From the NCBI RefSeq assembly GCF_021173085.1, contig NZ_CP076412.1, forward strand, positions 434,001 to 498,000: a DNA stretch of 64,000 nucleotides, in the 5' to 3' direction. Made by a program: the position numbers and the translations under genes. Numbering within the stretch: the stretch's first letter is position 1; each line of letters opens with the position of its first letter. Below, piece after piece: positions 45,735 to 55,191 of this stretch. The DNA comes from Ralstonia wenshanensis. Lineage in GTDB: Bacteria; Pseudomonadota; Gammaproteobacteria; Burkholderiales; Burkholderiaceae. The notes beneath the pieces were generated by a model. That model searched no databases, was not told the origin of the DNA, and worked only from the letters and a program-made list of their open reading frames with translations.

Positions 45735-47462
45735 CTACAGCAGCTCTTCCGGGGTAAACGGCGCCAACATCTGGATCCACGTCCGGCGGCCCAGGCCCAC
45801 TTCCGGTTCGTGATCGACAACGACCTCCTTGCCGTTCTCATGGGTGGTCCAGCGCAAGTGGCCCTCGTCCTTGGTCACCCGGTAGGCGCTGTCGCGCACC
45901 GACTCGTCAAACAGCTTGGCGACCGCATCCGACAGCGCCGGGCTGCGGATGATCAACCCCGTTTCGGTATTCAGGCCGATGGAGCGTGGGTCGATGTTCA
46001 TCGAGCCGACAAACAGCGTGGCGCGGTCCACCACGATCGATTTCACATGCAGGCTCGCCTGAGACGAACGGAACGTGCCGATCATCTTCGGGCGATCGCC
46101 CAGCGTCGGGCGCAGTTCGTACAGTTCGACACCGTCGCCGATCAGCGCCCCGCGATATTTCGCGTAGCCCACATGCACGATGGGCGCGTCGGTCGCTGCC
46201 AGCGAGTTGGTCAGCACACGCAACCGCACGCCCCGATCCTGCAGGCGCTTGGCCACCTCGACGCCGCGCTTGCCCGGCACGAAGTACGGCGAAATCAGCA
46301 CCACCTCGCGCTTGGCCTCGTCAATCAAACGCAGCAAAGTCTGGGCGAGACGCTCGCCGCCAGGTTCCACCTCGTCACCCGATACCTTGGCCGGACGATC
46401 GACGATCACTTGCGCGGGGGCCCACTCGAGGCGCAGGCGGCCACGGGCGATCTGATCGGCCAGGAACCAATCGCGCGGAGCGGGCTTGAGCGGCAAGGGC
46501 TGCTCCGGCGCCGGGCTGGCGAGATCGGTCTGGTTGCGGCGTTGCTCGAGCTGCGAGATCGTCTGATCGGATGCCGGCTTGGCCGAACCGGAGCCCATGT
46601 CGATCGGCCGGGTCGGCACATCGATATGCTGCGGCGGCCCTTCCGGGCGATGCGGCATCGTCACCGGCGGCGGATAGTTGCCCTCCTTCGGCTCGGGCGG
46701 ATGCGCCTTGCTAGGCTCGGGCGCCAGTGCCTGCACCGGATAGGAGAATTCGCTGTTCCAGTACGCATCGAACGCCGACGACAGCTGACGCACCGCCGGC
46801 CCTGCGGCCAGCACGTCCAGATCGACGAAGTTGGTGGTCTGGTTCTGCGTGAAATATTCAGCGCCAAGATTGCGCCCGCCCGTGACAGCCAGCGCGTTGT
46901 CGGCAATGAAGGCCTTGTTGTGCATGCGCCGATTGACACGGCGGAACTCAGCCGCGCCGCTCAGGTACCGTGTGACGTTCGACAACCGCCCGCCTGGAAA
47001 CGGGTTGAACAGGCGTACGTCGATATTCTTGTGTGACGAGAATTTCAGAAAAGCGAGATCGCGCCCATCGCTGTGCAGATCGTCGACGAGCATGCGCACG
47101 CGCACCCCGCGGTCGGCAGCGGCCCGCACATGGCGCATCAGTTCGCGCACGCTGTTGTCGCTGGCAATGATGAAGTACTGCAAGTCCAGCGTACGCTCGG
47201 CCCGGTCGGCCAGCGTGAGCAACGTGGCATAGGCCTCTTCGCCCGACGGGATCAGCCGGAAGCCGGACACATCCGCCGAGGGCGCATTCGACTGCGCCAG
47301 GCGCCCGAGCGAGGTGGCCGATTCGGCATTGGGCAGCGCCGTTGTCACGGGGCGATCGACGTGGTCGGGCAGGCTTGCGCAGCCCGTCACCAGCGCGATG
47401 GCCAGACACGCAAACCAGGCGCGCAGATACGCGATCGGGAGGTTCCTCGGGTGCCCTTGCAT
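45735..47462 (-). CDS. PLD-superfamily lipoprotein, cardiolipin synthase-like (ClsC type)
   Basis: 575 residues from ATG 47462, chosen because it gives a signal peptide with lipobox LVTGC (Cys about 28). Two HKD motifs: RMHNKAFIADNALAVTGGRN (about 193) and LHVKSIVVDRATLFVGSMN (about 482). Between them is an unusual insertion of about 110 residues, Pro/Glu-rich (EPSKAHPPEPKEGNYPPP, then APEQPLPLKPAPRD), not present in typical ClsC. Expected reaction: transfer of a phosphatidyl group to make cardiolipin, or phospholipase D activity. It is divergent from a second PLD gene at 47651. Confidence 0.85.
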   Translation of the reverse strand: MQGHPRNLPIAYLRAWFACLAIALVTGCASLPDHVDRPVTTALPNAESATSLGRLAQSNAPSADVSGFRLIPSGEEAYATLLTLADRAERTLDLQYFIIASDNSVRELMRHVRAAADRGVRVRMLVDDLHSDGRDLAFLKFSSHKNIDVRLFNPFPGGRLSNVTRYLSGAAEFRRVNRRMHNKAFIADNALAVTGGRNLGAEYFTQNQTTNFVDLDVLAAGPAVRQLSSAFDAYWNSEFSYPVQALAPEPSKAHPPEPKEGNYPPPVTMPHRPEGPPQHIDVPTRPIDMGSGSAKPASDQTISQLEQRRNQTDLASPAPEQPLPLKPAPRDWFLADQIARGRLRLEWAPAQVIVDRPAKVSGDEVEPGGERLAQTLLRLIDEAKREVVLISPYFVPGKRGVEVAKRLQDRGVRLRVLTNSLAATDAPIVHVGYAKYRGALIGDGVELYELRPTLGDRPKMIGTFRSSQASLHVKSIVVDRATLFVGSMNIDPRSIGLNTETGLIIRSPALSDAVAKLFDESVRDSAYRVTKDEGHLRWTTHENGKEVVVDHEPEVGLGRRTWIQMLAPFTPEELL

Positions 47463-47650
47463 GTTCGATGTCGTGTTGGGTACGGCAGGTCGAGAGGACG
47501 TTGACTTCACACCAGCATGCGGCGTGCCTGAACCGACGCCACGGTCAGACTACGCGAGATATCAGCCGGGGCAGTATCCGTGTTTGTCCGACGCCACCCC
47601 GAGCGTGTCAAAATGCCCAACGGTGTGCTGTTTCCCCCCTGCTGCCTTCA

Positions 47651-49084
47651 ATGCTGACCAACACCACGGCATTTGCCACTTTCCTCTTTTTTGTGCACTG
47701 CGTGGGCGTGCTCGCGGCCATGCATGCCGTGCTGACCGTGCGCACGTCACAGGGTGCCATCGCGTGGGCCATTTCGCTCGTCACGCTGCCCGAATTCACG
47801 CTGATCCCCTATCTGATCTTTGGGCGAAGCACCTTTGCTGGCTATGTGGATGCGCGACGCTTTCACAACGCCCGCCTGCGAGAAATCACCCTCTCCGACG
47901 ACTGGCGCCGCCTGCGCGACCATGAATCCAGCGTGGTCGCCCCGCAGCACACCTGCATGCAGGCCTTGCCGCGCCTGACCGGCACGCCGTGCCTGGCGCG
48001 CAATCGCGTGCGTCTGCTCATCAACGGCGCGGAAACCTTCGATGCCATCTTTGCGGCGATTGCACAGGCGCGGCGCGTGCTGATCGTACAGTTCTTCATC
48101 GTGCATGACGACACGCTCGGCCGCCGCCTGGCCGAACTGCTGCTCGAGCGCGCACGTGCCGGGGTGCGGGTGTACTTTCTCTTCGATAGCATCGGCTGCC
48201 ACGCGCTGCCCCGCCGCTATGTGCAGCGCCTCATTGAAGGCGGCGTGCTGGCCAAGCCGTTCTCCACGCACGCCGGGTTCGTCAACCGTTTCCAGCTCAA
48301 CTTCCGCAACCACCGCAAGCTCGTGGTGGTGGATGGCGAGCGCGCTTACGTTGGCGGCCACAACGTCGGCAACGAATACATGGGTGAAAAGCCGCCGCTT
48401 GCACCGTGGCGCGACACGCATATTGAGATTGTCGGTGCCGCGGTGATGGACTTGCAGCTCACCTTTGCCGAAGACTGGTACTGGGCTGCCCGCGAAGTGC
48501 CGCAACTGATCGTGCCCGAACTGCGGCCCGAAGAAGACATGGTCTGCCAGGTGGTCGCAAGCGGCCCGGCGGACAAGCAGGAAACCTGCTCGCTGTTCTT
48601 CATGGAAGCCATTCAGTCGGCGCGCAAGCGGCTGTGGATCACGTCGCCGTACTTCATACCAGACGAAGCCGTGTTTGCCGCGCTACGCCTGGCCGTGCTG
48701 CGCGGGGTTGATGTGCGCATCCTGATCCCTTCGCGGCCGGACCATCACATGGTGTTCCTGGCCTCCACGCTGTACGCATATCAGGCGATTCGCGCAGGCG
48801 TGAAAATCTACCGCTACCTGCCCGGCTTCCTGCACCAGAAGGTCGTGCTGATCGACGACGAGGCTGCCGCCGTGGGCAGTGCCAACCTCGACAACCGCTC
48901 GTTCCGCCTGAACTTCGAGCTGATGATCATGACCGCCGACCCGCGCTTCGCCAATGACGTCGCACAGATGCTCGAAGTCGACTTTGCCGAAGCCGCCCGC
49001 GTTGGCCGCGACGAATACGAACGTGCACACCCGCTGCGCCGCGTGATCATGCACGTGGCCAAGCTGTTCGCTCCCATCCTGTAG
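47651..49084 (+). CDS. cls: cardiolipin synthase (ClsA type)
   Basis: 477 residues from ATG 47651. Two N-terminal membrane helices (LFFVHCVGVLAAMHAVL, and WAISLVTLPEFTLIPYLIFG). HKD motifs: FRNHRKLVVVDGERAYVGGHN (about 220) and LHQKVVLIDDEAAAVGSANLDNRS (about 400). Length and the two helices fit ClsA/B. Reaction: two phosphatidylglycerol to cardiolipin + glycerol at the inner membrane. An in-frame extension to 47342 overlaps the divergent gene and lacks a ribosome site. Next is an MFS exporter. Confidence 0.9.
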   Translation: MLTNTTAFATFLFFVHCVGVLAAMHAVLTVRTSQGAIAWAISLVTLPEFTLIPYLIFGRSTFAGYVDARRFHNARLREITLSDDWRRLRDHESSVVAPQHTCMQALPRLTGTPCLARNRVRLLINGAETFDAIFAAIAQARRVLIVQFFIVHDDTLGRRLAELLLERARAGVRVYFLFDSIGCHALPRRYVQRLIEGGVLAKPFSTHAGFVNRFQLNFRNHRKLVVVDGERAYVGGHNVGNEYMGEKPPLAPWRDTHIEIVGAAVMDLQLTFAEDWYWAAREVPQLIVPELRPEEDMVCQVVASGPADKQETCSLFFMEAIQSARKRLWITSPYFIPDEAVFAALRLAVLRGVDVRILIPSRPDHHMVFLASTLYAYQAIRAGVKIYRYLPGFLHQKVVLIDDEAAAVGSANLDNRSFRLNFELMIMTADPRFANDVAQMLEVDFAEAARVGRDEYERAHPLRRVIMHVAKLFAPIL

Positions 49085-49177
49085 TCACGACCGCGCTCCG
49101 GAATTCGCCCGCAAGAAGCGGAGCGCTTCCACGCATCGCCATCCCTACCCTGAAGTGAACATTTTCAGGAGTGTGCG

Positions 49178-50440
49178 ATGTTCGATCCCCATGACTCTGC
49201 TGTCGACCGCCTGCCGCCGGGCTTCAACCGGCTGGCGGGTTCCAACCTGGCCGCGCAGTCGGCCGAACAGATTGCGCTGGCCGCCATGCCAATGGTTGCG
49301 GTGCTTACCCTGCATGCCGACACCAGCACAGCGAGCTGGCTGCAAGTGGCCCTCACGCTGCCGTTCGTGCTGTTTGCCATTCCCGTGGGCATGCTGGCGG
49401 ACCGTTGGCCCAAACGCGCATTGATGGCCGGCGCAGAGGCGGTGCGCGCGCTGGCGTTGTTTGTTGTGGCGGGCCTGCTGGTGGCCGGGCGGCTGAACCT
49501 GGCTACGCTGGGGGTGCTGGGCTTTATTGCCGTGTGCGGCACGGTGGTGTTCAGCGTGGCGGCGCCAGCGCTGGTGCCCGCGCTCGTGCCGGCAACGATG
49601 CTTGCGCGCGCAAACGGCCGCATCGAGCTGGCGCGTACGATTGCATTTGCGTGCGGGCCGGCCATCGGCGGCGCGTTGATCGGCTGGACCGGCTCGATGA
49701 CAGCATTCGCGCTGGCGGCGGCGTTGTCCGCCATGGCTGCGGCACTGCTGGCAGGTGTGACGGCTCCGGAGCCCGTGGCACGGCGCGCGGCGCACCCGCT
49801 GCGGGACATCGCCGAAGGCGCGCGCTTCGTGTTTCATCACCCGCTGCTGCGGCCGGTGTTCATCACGCAATGCCTCTTCACCATGGCGTTCTTCATGGTG
49901 TTTGCCATCTTCGTTCCGTATGCGGCGCATCAGTTGAACCTCTCTGCGCAGGCGATCGGGCTGACGCTCGGCATGTACGGCGCGGGCATGGTGGTCGGCG
50001 CGCTGCTCGCCGCGCGCATTCTCGCGCGCTGGCGCTTCGGTCATGTGGTGGCGACTGGCCCCGTGTGCGGACTGGCGGGCGGTGTGCTGCTTGCGGCCAC
50101 CCTCTGGCAGCCGTGGCCGGCGCTGGCACAGGCCGGCTTCTTCCTGCTGGGTTGCGGGCCGATTCTTTGGGTGGTGAGCACCACCACGCTTCGGCAAACG
50201 GTGACGCCGCCCGCGCTGCTGGCGCGTGTATCCGCAGTGAATGTGATGTCGTATGGCGCTCGGCCGGTCGGCGCGGCAATGGCCGCGTGGGTTGCCGCAC
50301 ACGCTGGTGCGGGGGCGTGCCTGCTGATGGCGGTGGCGGGCTTTGCACTGCAGTTGCTGTGCATTCTGCAATCGCCGGCAGTGCGCCTGGCGCGTCAGCC
50401 GCGTGCGGATGATACGTCGGCCGCGCTCGAACCTGCCTGA
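49178..50440 (+). CDS. MFS exporter, EntS/MFS_3 type
   Basis: 420 residues, start ATG 49178 with AGGAG 8 bases upstream. About 11-12 helices; after the first two comes GMLADRWPKRALMAG (the MFS A-motif) and the later repeat AARILARWRFGHVV. This subgroup exports enterobactin-like siderophores or macrolides. No siderophore genes are nearby. Its 3' end overlaps the convergent AraC gene by 46 bases. Substrate unknown. Confidence 0.82.
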   Translation: MFDPHDSAVDRLPPGFNRLAGSNLAAQSAEQIALAAMPMVAVLTLHADTSTASWLQVALTLPFVLFAIPVGMLADRWPKRALMAGAEAVRALALFVVAGLLVAGRLNLATLGVLGFIAVCGTVVFSVAAPALVPALVPATMLARANGRIELARTIAFACGPAIGGALIGWTGSMTAFALAAALSAMAAALLAGVTAPEPVARRAAHPLRDIAEGARFVFHHPLLRPVFITQCLFTMAFFMVFAIFVPYAAHQLNLSAQAIGLTLGMYGAGMVVGALLAARILARWRFGHVVATGPVCGLAGGVLLAATLWQPWPALAQAGFFLLGCGPILWVVSTTTLRQTVTPPALLARVSAVNVMSYGARPVGAAMAAWVAAHAGAGACLLMAVAGFALQLLCILQSPAVRLARQPRADDTSAALEPA

Positions 50441-51459
50441 GCCGCATCGCCAGTCCGGTCACCGCGCTGGGCATCGCGCCACGCACGCGGCGTCATGCCA
50501 AAGTGGGCGATGAACCAGCGCGTGAACGACGCCTGCCGCGTATAGCCGAGCAGCGCAGCCACCCGCCCGATCCGATAGCTGGGGTTGGCCATGTAGCGGA
50601 CGGCAAGGTTGTGCCGCACCTCTTCCACCAGGTCAGAGAACGTCATGCCGGCCAGTTCTAGCTGCCGTTGCAAGGTCCGCACGCTCAGGTGGAGGTGGTC
50701 CGCCACCTGCTCGACAGACGCACGCTCCAGCGGCAGCAGCAGGTAGATCGCACGGCGCACATCCTGCACCACCGCCTCCTGCGCCGATACATTGAGCGGC
50801 TCCGCAAGGCTTTCCGCATAGCGTACGAGCGCCGGATCCGCAGCGGGATTGGGCCTGTCCAGATCGGCAGCCGAACAGACGATGCCGTTGAAGTCGCTGC
50901 CGAACACAATCGGGCAGCCGAACACGCGCCTGTGCAAGCTGAGGTCACCGGGGGCGGTATGCGAGAAGTGAATGCTGCGCGGCTTCCAGTGCACGCCCAG
51001 CAGCGCACTGCACGTCCGGGCGAGCACGCCAACGGCCAGCTCGTTGGCCTGCCGCAGCGGCACGGGCGTCTCGGTGATGACCTCTTCGCGAATGACCACC
51101 ATGTCGCCGTCGGATTCCAGGTAGATCGCCAGCGCCTCGTTCAGCAGGTGGCGGTACTGGATGATGGCCTGCAGCGCTTCGCGCAGCGTTCGCTTGTGCG
51201 CCAGCAACAACCCGAGCACACCGAAATCCAGTTCCTGACGCGCCTCGGCCATCTGCAGCCCGAGCGTCGGGCACGGGGCGTTGACGGCGGTGATCTCCAT
51301 CAACTGGCATGTCGCCACGACCGAGACGAGCTGCTCGGGATCGGTCAGTCTGGCCGGATCCAGCCCCACCTGACGCAGTGCCTCCTGCGGGTTGAAACCG
51401 AGCCGCCGCACGACCTGGAAGTAACCGTTGAGCGACCGGGCACGCACCATCGTTTCCAT
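50395..51459 (-). CDS. AraC-family regulator with Arabinose_bd-type N-terminal domain (OruR-like)
   Basis: 354 residues from ATG 51459 (METMVRA); ATG 51450 is an alternative. The N-terminal domain (about 20-200, PCPTLGLQMAEARQELDFG) is the OruR/ArgR-like ligand domain, and residues about 230-330 form a double HTH (EQVADHLHLSVRTLQRQLE, then IGRVAALLGYTRQASFTRWF) ending in GMTPRAWR. It is divergent from the BKACE gene (143 bases), so it is the probable activator of the catabolic run to its right. The inducer is unknown. Confidence 0.88.
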   Translation of the reverse strand: METMVRARSLNGYFQVVRRLGFNPQEALRQVGLDPARLTDPEQLVSVVATCQLMEITAVNAPCPTLGLQMAEARQELDFGVLGLLLAHKRTLREALQAIIQYRHLLNEALAIYLESDGDMVVIREEVITETPVPLRQANELAVGVLARTCSALLGVHWKPRSIHFSHTAPGDLSLHRRVFGCPIVFGSDFNGIVCSAADLDRPNPAADPALVRYAESLAEPLNVSAQEAVVQDVRRAIYLLLPLERASVEQVADHLHLSVRTLQRQLELAGMTFSDLVEEVRHNLAVRYMANPSYRIGRVAALLGYTRQASFTRWFIAHFGMTPRAWRDAQRGDRTGDAAQAGSSAADVSSARG

Positions 51460-51602
51460 AGGTTTCTGTGGGCTTTGAACCGTCTTGGTGTTTACACGGA
51501 ATGGCGCGAAAAGAGAAAAACTTGGCGCCAATTGAGAAATTCAAAGCTACCGCTTCCCTATAGTGAAGTCCAGCCGAGACATCCCCTACAGGAGCCCCCA
51601 AC
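51460..51602. promoter_or_regulatory. divergent AraC/BKACE promoter region
   Basis: The 143-base interval contains starts for the AraC regulator (minus) and BKACE gene (plus). Its half-site repeats could not be fixed by eye. AGGAG precedes the BKACE ATG. Confidence 0.4.
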
Positions 51603-52658
51603 ATGCAATTCCTCGATGATTCGCTGCACCCGGAAAACCAGGACAAGGTCGTCATTACCGTTGCGCCGTACGGCCCGGAATGGATGCCGGAAGACTTTCC
51701 TGAAGACATTCCGGTGACGATGGAAGAACAGGTGCAGAAGGCCGTCGATTGCTACAACGCTGGCGCCACGGTCCTGCACCTGCATGTGCGCGAGCTGGAC
51801 GGCAAGGGCTCCAAGCGGCTGTCGAAATTCAACGAGCTGATTGCCGGCGTGCGCGCGGCGGTGCCCGACATGATCATCCAGGTGGGCGGCTCGATTTCGT
51901 TTGCACCGGAAGATGAAGGGCAAGCTGCCAAGTGGCTGTCGGACGACACGCGCCACATGCTGGCCGACCTAACGCCGTCGCCCGACCAGGTGACGGTGGC
52001 GGTCAACACCACGCAGATGAACATCATGGAGCTGCTATATCCGGCGTATCTGGAAGGCACCTCGCTGGCCAATCCCGCGCTGGCCGCAGCCTATGCGGAA
52101 ATGACGGTGCCCGCCGGCCCCGCCTGGCTGGAGGAGCACCTGCGCCGCCTGCAGGCCGCCGGCGTGCAACCGCACTTTCAGCTGACTGGCATTCACGCGC
52201 TGGAAACGCTCGAACGGGTGGTGCGCAAAGGCGTCTACAAGGGCCCGCTCAACCTGACGTGGATCGGCATTGGCGGCGGCTTCGACGGCCCCAACCCGTT
52301 CAACTTCTTCAACTTCATCCACCGCGCGCCGGATGGCTGCACGCTGACGGCCGAGTCGCTGCTCAAGAACGTGCTCCCCTTCAACATGATGGCCATGGCA
52401 ATGGGCCTGCACCCGCGCTGCGGCATTGAAGACACGATCATCGACCAGCACGGCAACCGCATGACATCCGTACAGCAGATCGAGCAGTGCGTGCGCGTGG
52501 CGCATGAACTGGGCCGCGAGATTGCCAGCGGCAAGGAAGCCCGCGCCATCTACCGCATCGGTGTGCAATATGACAGCGTGGAAGAAACGCTGGCGAAGAA
52601 CGGCATGTCCCCCAACCGTGCCCCGAACGTGAAAAACCTGCCGCTGCGCGCGGCCTAA
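51603..52658 (+). CDS. beta-keto acid cleavage enzyme (BKACE, DUF849 family)
   Basis: 351 residues. The zinc motif HLHVRE near 59-64 and VTVAPYGPEWMP, QVGGSISFAPEDE and MGLHPRCGIEDT are typical of the DUF849 family that includes 3-keto-5-aminohexanoate cleavage enzyme (Kce) and dehydrocarnitine cleavage enzyme. Reaction: beta-keto acid + acetyl-CoA to acetoacetate + acyl-CoA. Because active-site residues vary, the substrate cannot be read off, but the enzyme needs a beta-keto carboxylate. First gene of the module, AGGAG site, activated probably by the AraC protein. Confidence 0.87.
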   Translation: MQFLDDSLHPENQDKVVITVAPYGPEWMPEDFPEDIPVTMEEQVQKAVDCYNAGATVLHLHVRELDGKGSKRLSKFNELIAGVRAAVPDMIIQVGGSISFAPEDEGQAAKWLSDDTRHMLADLTPSPDQVTVAVNTTQMNIMELLYPAYLEGTSLANPALAAAYAEMTVPAGPAWLEEHLRRLQAAGVQPHFQLTGIHALETLERVVRKGVYKGPLNLTWIGIGGGFDGPNPFNFFNFIHRAPDGCTLTAESLLKNVLPFNMMAMAMGLHPRCGIEDTIIDQHGNRMTSVQQIEQCVRVAHELGREIASGKEARAIYRIGVQYDSVEETLAKNGMSPNRAPNVKNLPLRAA

Positions 52659-52730
52659 ACTAGAAGCCGCAGTATCACCGGGCCCAACACAGGCGGCGCT
52701 CAACGCAAGCGCCGCCACTCGGAGACAACC

Positions 52731-54071
52731 ATGAATCTGCATGCCGCCGACCTGCGCGCAGACCACGAAGACGGTTACCTCGTCAGCCGCCCCCAGGCGT
52801 GGTTTGCATTTGCGATGACCTTTGCACTGATGCTGTTCGATTACATCGACCGGCAAGTCATCGTGTCGCTGTTTCCGCATCTGAAAACCGCTTGGGCACT
52901 GTCCGACAAGCAACTTGGCGCGCTCGTCTCGGTCATCTCGATCGTGGTGGCGGTGGGCGGCTTGCCGGTAGCGCTGCTGGCCGACCGCTTCAGCCGCGTC
53001 AAGAGCATCGTCGTGATGGCCACGGTATGGAGCCTGGCAACGATCTCCTGCATGTTCACGCGCAATTACGGACAGCTCTTCACCGCGCGCGCCATCGTGG
53101 GCGTGGGTGAAACCGGCTACGGCTCGGTGGGCGCGGCGCTCATTGCCAGCCTGTTTCCCAAACGCCTGCGCGCCACGTTGATGGGCGCCTTCTTTGCCGC
53201 GGCATCCGTCGGGTCGGTGTTGGGCGTGTTGCTCGGTGGCGTGATCGCAGCGCGCTGGGGCTGGCAGGCGGCGTTTGGCGTGGTGGGTGTCCCAGGCCTG
53301 CTGCTGGCACTGCTCTATGTGTTCGTGCCGGACTACAAAACGGTGGCGATGGCACCGGGTAGCACGCAAGCGCGGCAGCCCGCTGGCACGCTCCTGCAGC
53401 GCGTGGCAGGCGCGCTCACCAGCTCGCGCACCCTGTGGTGGACTTGCCTGGGCGCTGCCTTCCAGCTGATCGTCGTGTCGACCATCTGGTCGTGGCTGCC
53501 GAGCTACCTGAATCGCTATCACGGCACGCCGCCGGACCGTGCCGCCATGCAAGCCGCGCTGGTGGTGCTGTGCGGCGCGCTGGGCGCCTTCGTGTGGGGT
53601 GTGGTGGCCGATGTGGTTGCAGCACGCCGCCAGCGCAACCGGCTGATTGCCGTGGCGGTGCTGGCCGTGGTCACGCTGCTCGTGTTCATGACGGCGTTCG
53701 GTACCACCATGCCGGCCAACCAGCAGTTCCTCATGATCGCCTTTGGCGGCTTCTTGATGACGTGCACGGTCGCGCCGGCTTCCAGCGTGGTGTTCGACGT
53801 GGTGCACCCCGGCGTGCGCTCAACGGGCGCCGCGGTGCTGTCACTGTTCCAGAACCTGTTCGGCCTGGCCATCGGGCCGTTTGTGGGCGGCGCCATGTCC
53901 GACGCATGGGGCCTGCAAACCGCCCTGGCCGTGATGCCGATTTTCGGTGTGGTTGCAGCGGGCTGCTTCCTGCTGGCCGCACGCAGCTACGAAGCCGAAC
54001 TCAAGCGCGTGGCCAACGTGCCGATCGACGCAGCACCCGCCGCCGCACCCACTGCCGTGGCTTCCGCATGA
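52731..54071 (+). CDS. MFS transporter
   Basis: 446 residues, twelve helices. FALMLFDYIDRQVIVSLFPHLK is a conserved opening in MFS sugar/organic-acid symporters (spinster/hexuronate-like). ALLADRFSRVKS is the loop 2-3 A-motif, and ARAIVGVGETGYG is seen in TM4-5. Presumably the uptake system for the substrate of this module. GGAGACAACC precedes the ATG. The C-terminal cytosolic tail is Ala/Pro-rich. Confidence 0.85.
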   Translation: MNLHAADLRADHEDGYLVSRPQAWFAFAMTFALMLFDYIDRQVIVSLFPHLKTAWALSDKQLGALVSVISIVVAVGGLPVALLADRFSRVKSIVVMATVWSLATISCMFTRNYGQLFTARAIVGVGETGYGSVGAALIASLFPKRLRATLMGAFFAAASVGSVLGVLLGGVIAARWGWQAAFGVVGVPGLLLALLYVFVPDYKTVAMAPGSTQARQPAGTLLQRVAGALTSSRTLWWTCLGAAFQLIVVSTIWSWLPSYLNRYHGTPPDRAAMQAALVVLCGALGAFVWGVVADVVAARRQRNRLIAVAVLAVVTLLVFMTAFGTTMPANQQFLMIAFGGFLMTCTVAPASSVVFDVVHPGVRSTGAAVLSLFQNLFGLAIGPFVGGAMSDAWGLQTALAVMPIFGVVAAGCFLLAARSYEAELKRVANVPIDAAPAAAPTAVASA

Positions 54072-54200
54072 CGGCCTTGCTCCGCTAACCGCGCGCCGCC
54101 CTCAAGGCACCCATCCCCTCTCCGCTTTGACCGCGTCTCCTAAGCGAGGCGCGCGGGCGGCGCGCACCCCGAACATCCGAAAAGAACCAAGGAGATACCC

Positions 54201-55181
54201 ATGGCAACCGCAGTCCGCTTTCATGAAACCGGCGGCCCTGAGGTCTTGCGCTGCGAGACCGTCGAAGTCGGCAAGCCCGGCCCGGGGCAGGTCCGTCTGC
54301 GCCACGAGGCCGTCGGCCTGAACTTTGCCGATACGTACTTCCGCTCGGGGCTCTACCCCGTACCCCGCCCCGCCGGCATGGGCGTTGAAGCGGCAGGCAT
54401 CGTTGAAGCCGTGGGTGATGGCGTGAGCAACGTCGCCGTGGGCGACCGCGTGACCTACACCGGCTTCATCAACACGCTGGGCGCATACAGCACCGAGCGA
54501 CTGATCCCAGCCGCACCGCTCATCAAGCTGCCCGCCGCCATTGCCTGCGAAACCGCCGCCGCCATGACCATGCGGGGCCTGACGTCGGCCTACCTGCTGC
54601 GCCGCATCTACCCGTTTGCGAGGGGCAACACGATTCTGCTGCATGCGGCCGCCGGCGGTGTAGGGCTCATCGTCTCGCAGTGGGCCAAGCTGCTAGGGCT
54701 GACGGTGATCGGCACGGTATCGAGCGAAGCCAAGGGGGACATTGCCCGCGCGCACGGCTGCGACCACGTCATCAACTACGCGCACGAAGACGTTGCAAAG
54801 CGCGTGCGCGAACTCACCGATGGCGTGGGCGTGAATGTGGTGTTCGACAGCGTGGGCAAGGCCACCTTCGATGCCTCGCTCGATTCGCTCAAGCGACGCG
54901 GCCTGATGGTGTGCGTCGGCACGGCGTCGGGGCCGATCCCGCCATTCAACCCGCAATTGCTGGCGATGAAGGGATCGCTTTACCTCACGCGCCCGGCCCT
55001 GGCCGATTACATCGCTGACCCAGCCGAGAAAGCCGAGCTTGCCGGCGAGCTGTTCGACCATGTAGCCGCCGGTCGCATCAAGATCGAGATCCACCAGCGC
55101 TACGCATTGGAAGACGCCGTGCAGGCCCACCGCGATCTTGAATCGCGCAAGACGACGGGCTCGTCCGTCTTCGTCATCTGA
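54201..55181 (+). CDS. quinone oxidoreductase (MDR superfamily)
   Basis: 326 residues. MATAVRFHETGGPEVLRCETVE is the QOR start, LLHAAAGGVGLIVSQWAKLLG the NADPH site (about 152), GCDHVINYAHEDVAKRVRELTDG follows, and no zinc ligands are seen. Probably reduces an alpha,beta-unsaturated carbonyl or a quinone. Similar in layout to the MDR protein at 4455-5444 but not a duplicate. AAGGAGA precedes the ATG; 130 bases from the transporter. Confidence 0.87.
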   Translation: MATAVRFHETGGPEVLRCETVEVGKPGPGQVRLRHEAVGLNFADTYFRSGLYPVPRPAGMGVEAAGIVEAVGDGVSNVAVGDRVTYTGFINTLGAYSTERLIPAAPLIKLPAAIACETAAAMTMRGLTSAYLLRRIYPFARGNTILLHAAAGGVGLIVSQWAKLLGLTVIGTVSSEAKGDIARAHGCDHVINYAHEDVAKRVRELTDGVGVNVVFDSVGKATFDASLDSLKRRGLMVCVGTASGPIPPFNPQLLAMKGSLYLTRPALADYIADPAEKAELAGELFDHVAAGRIKIEIHQRYALEDAVQAHRDLESRKTTGSSVFVI

Positions 55182-55191
55182 GGGGACCGTC

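Noticed and set aside
52035..53807. A 590-codon minus-strand frame over the BKACE and MFS genes
   Set aside because: Antisense shadow, His/Arg-rich translation, no domain.
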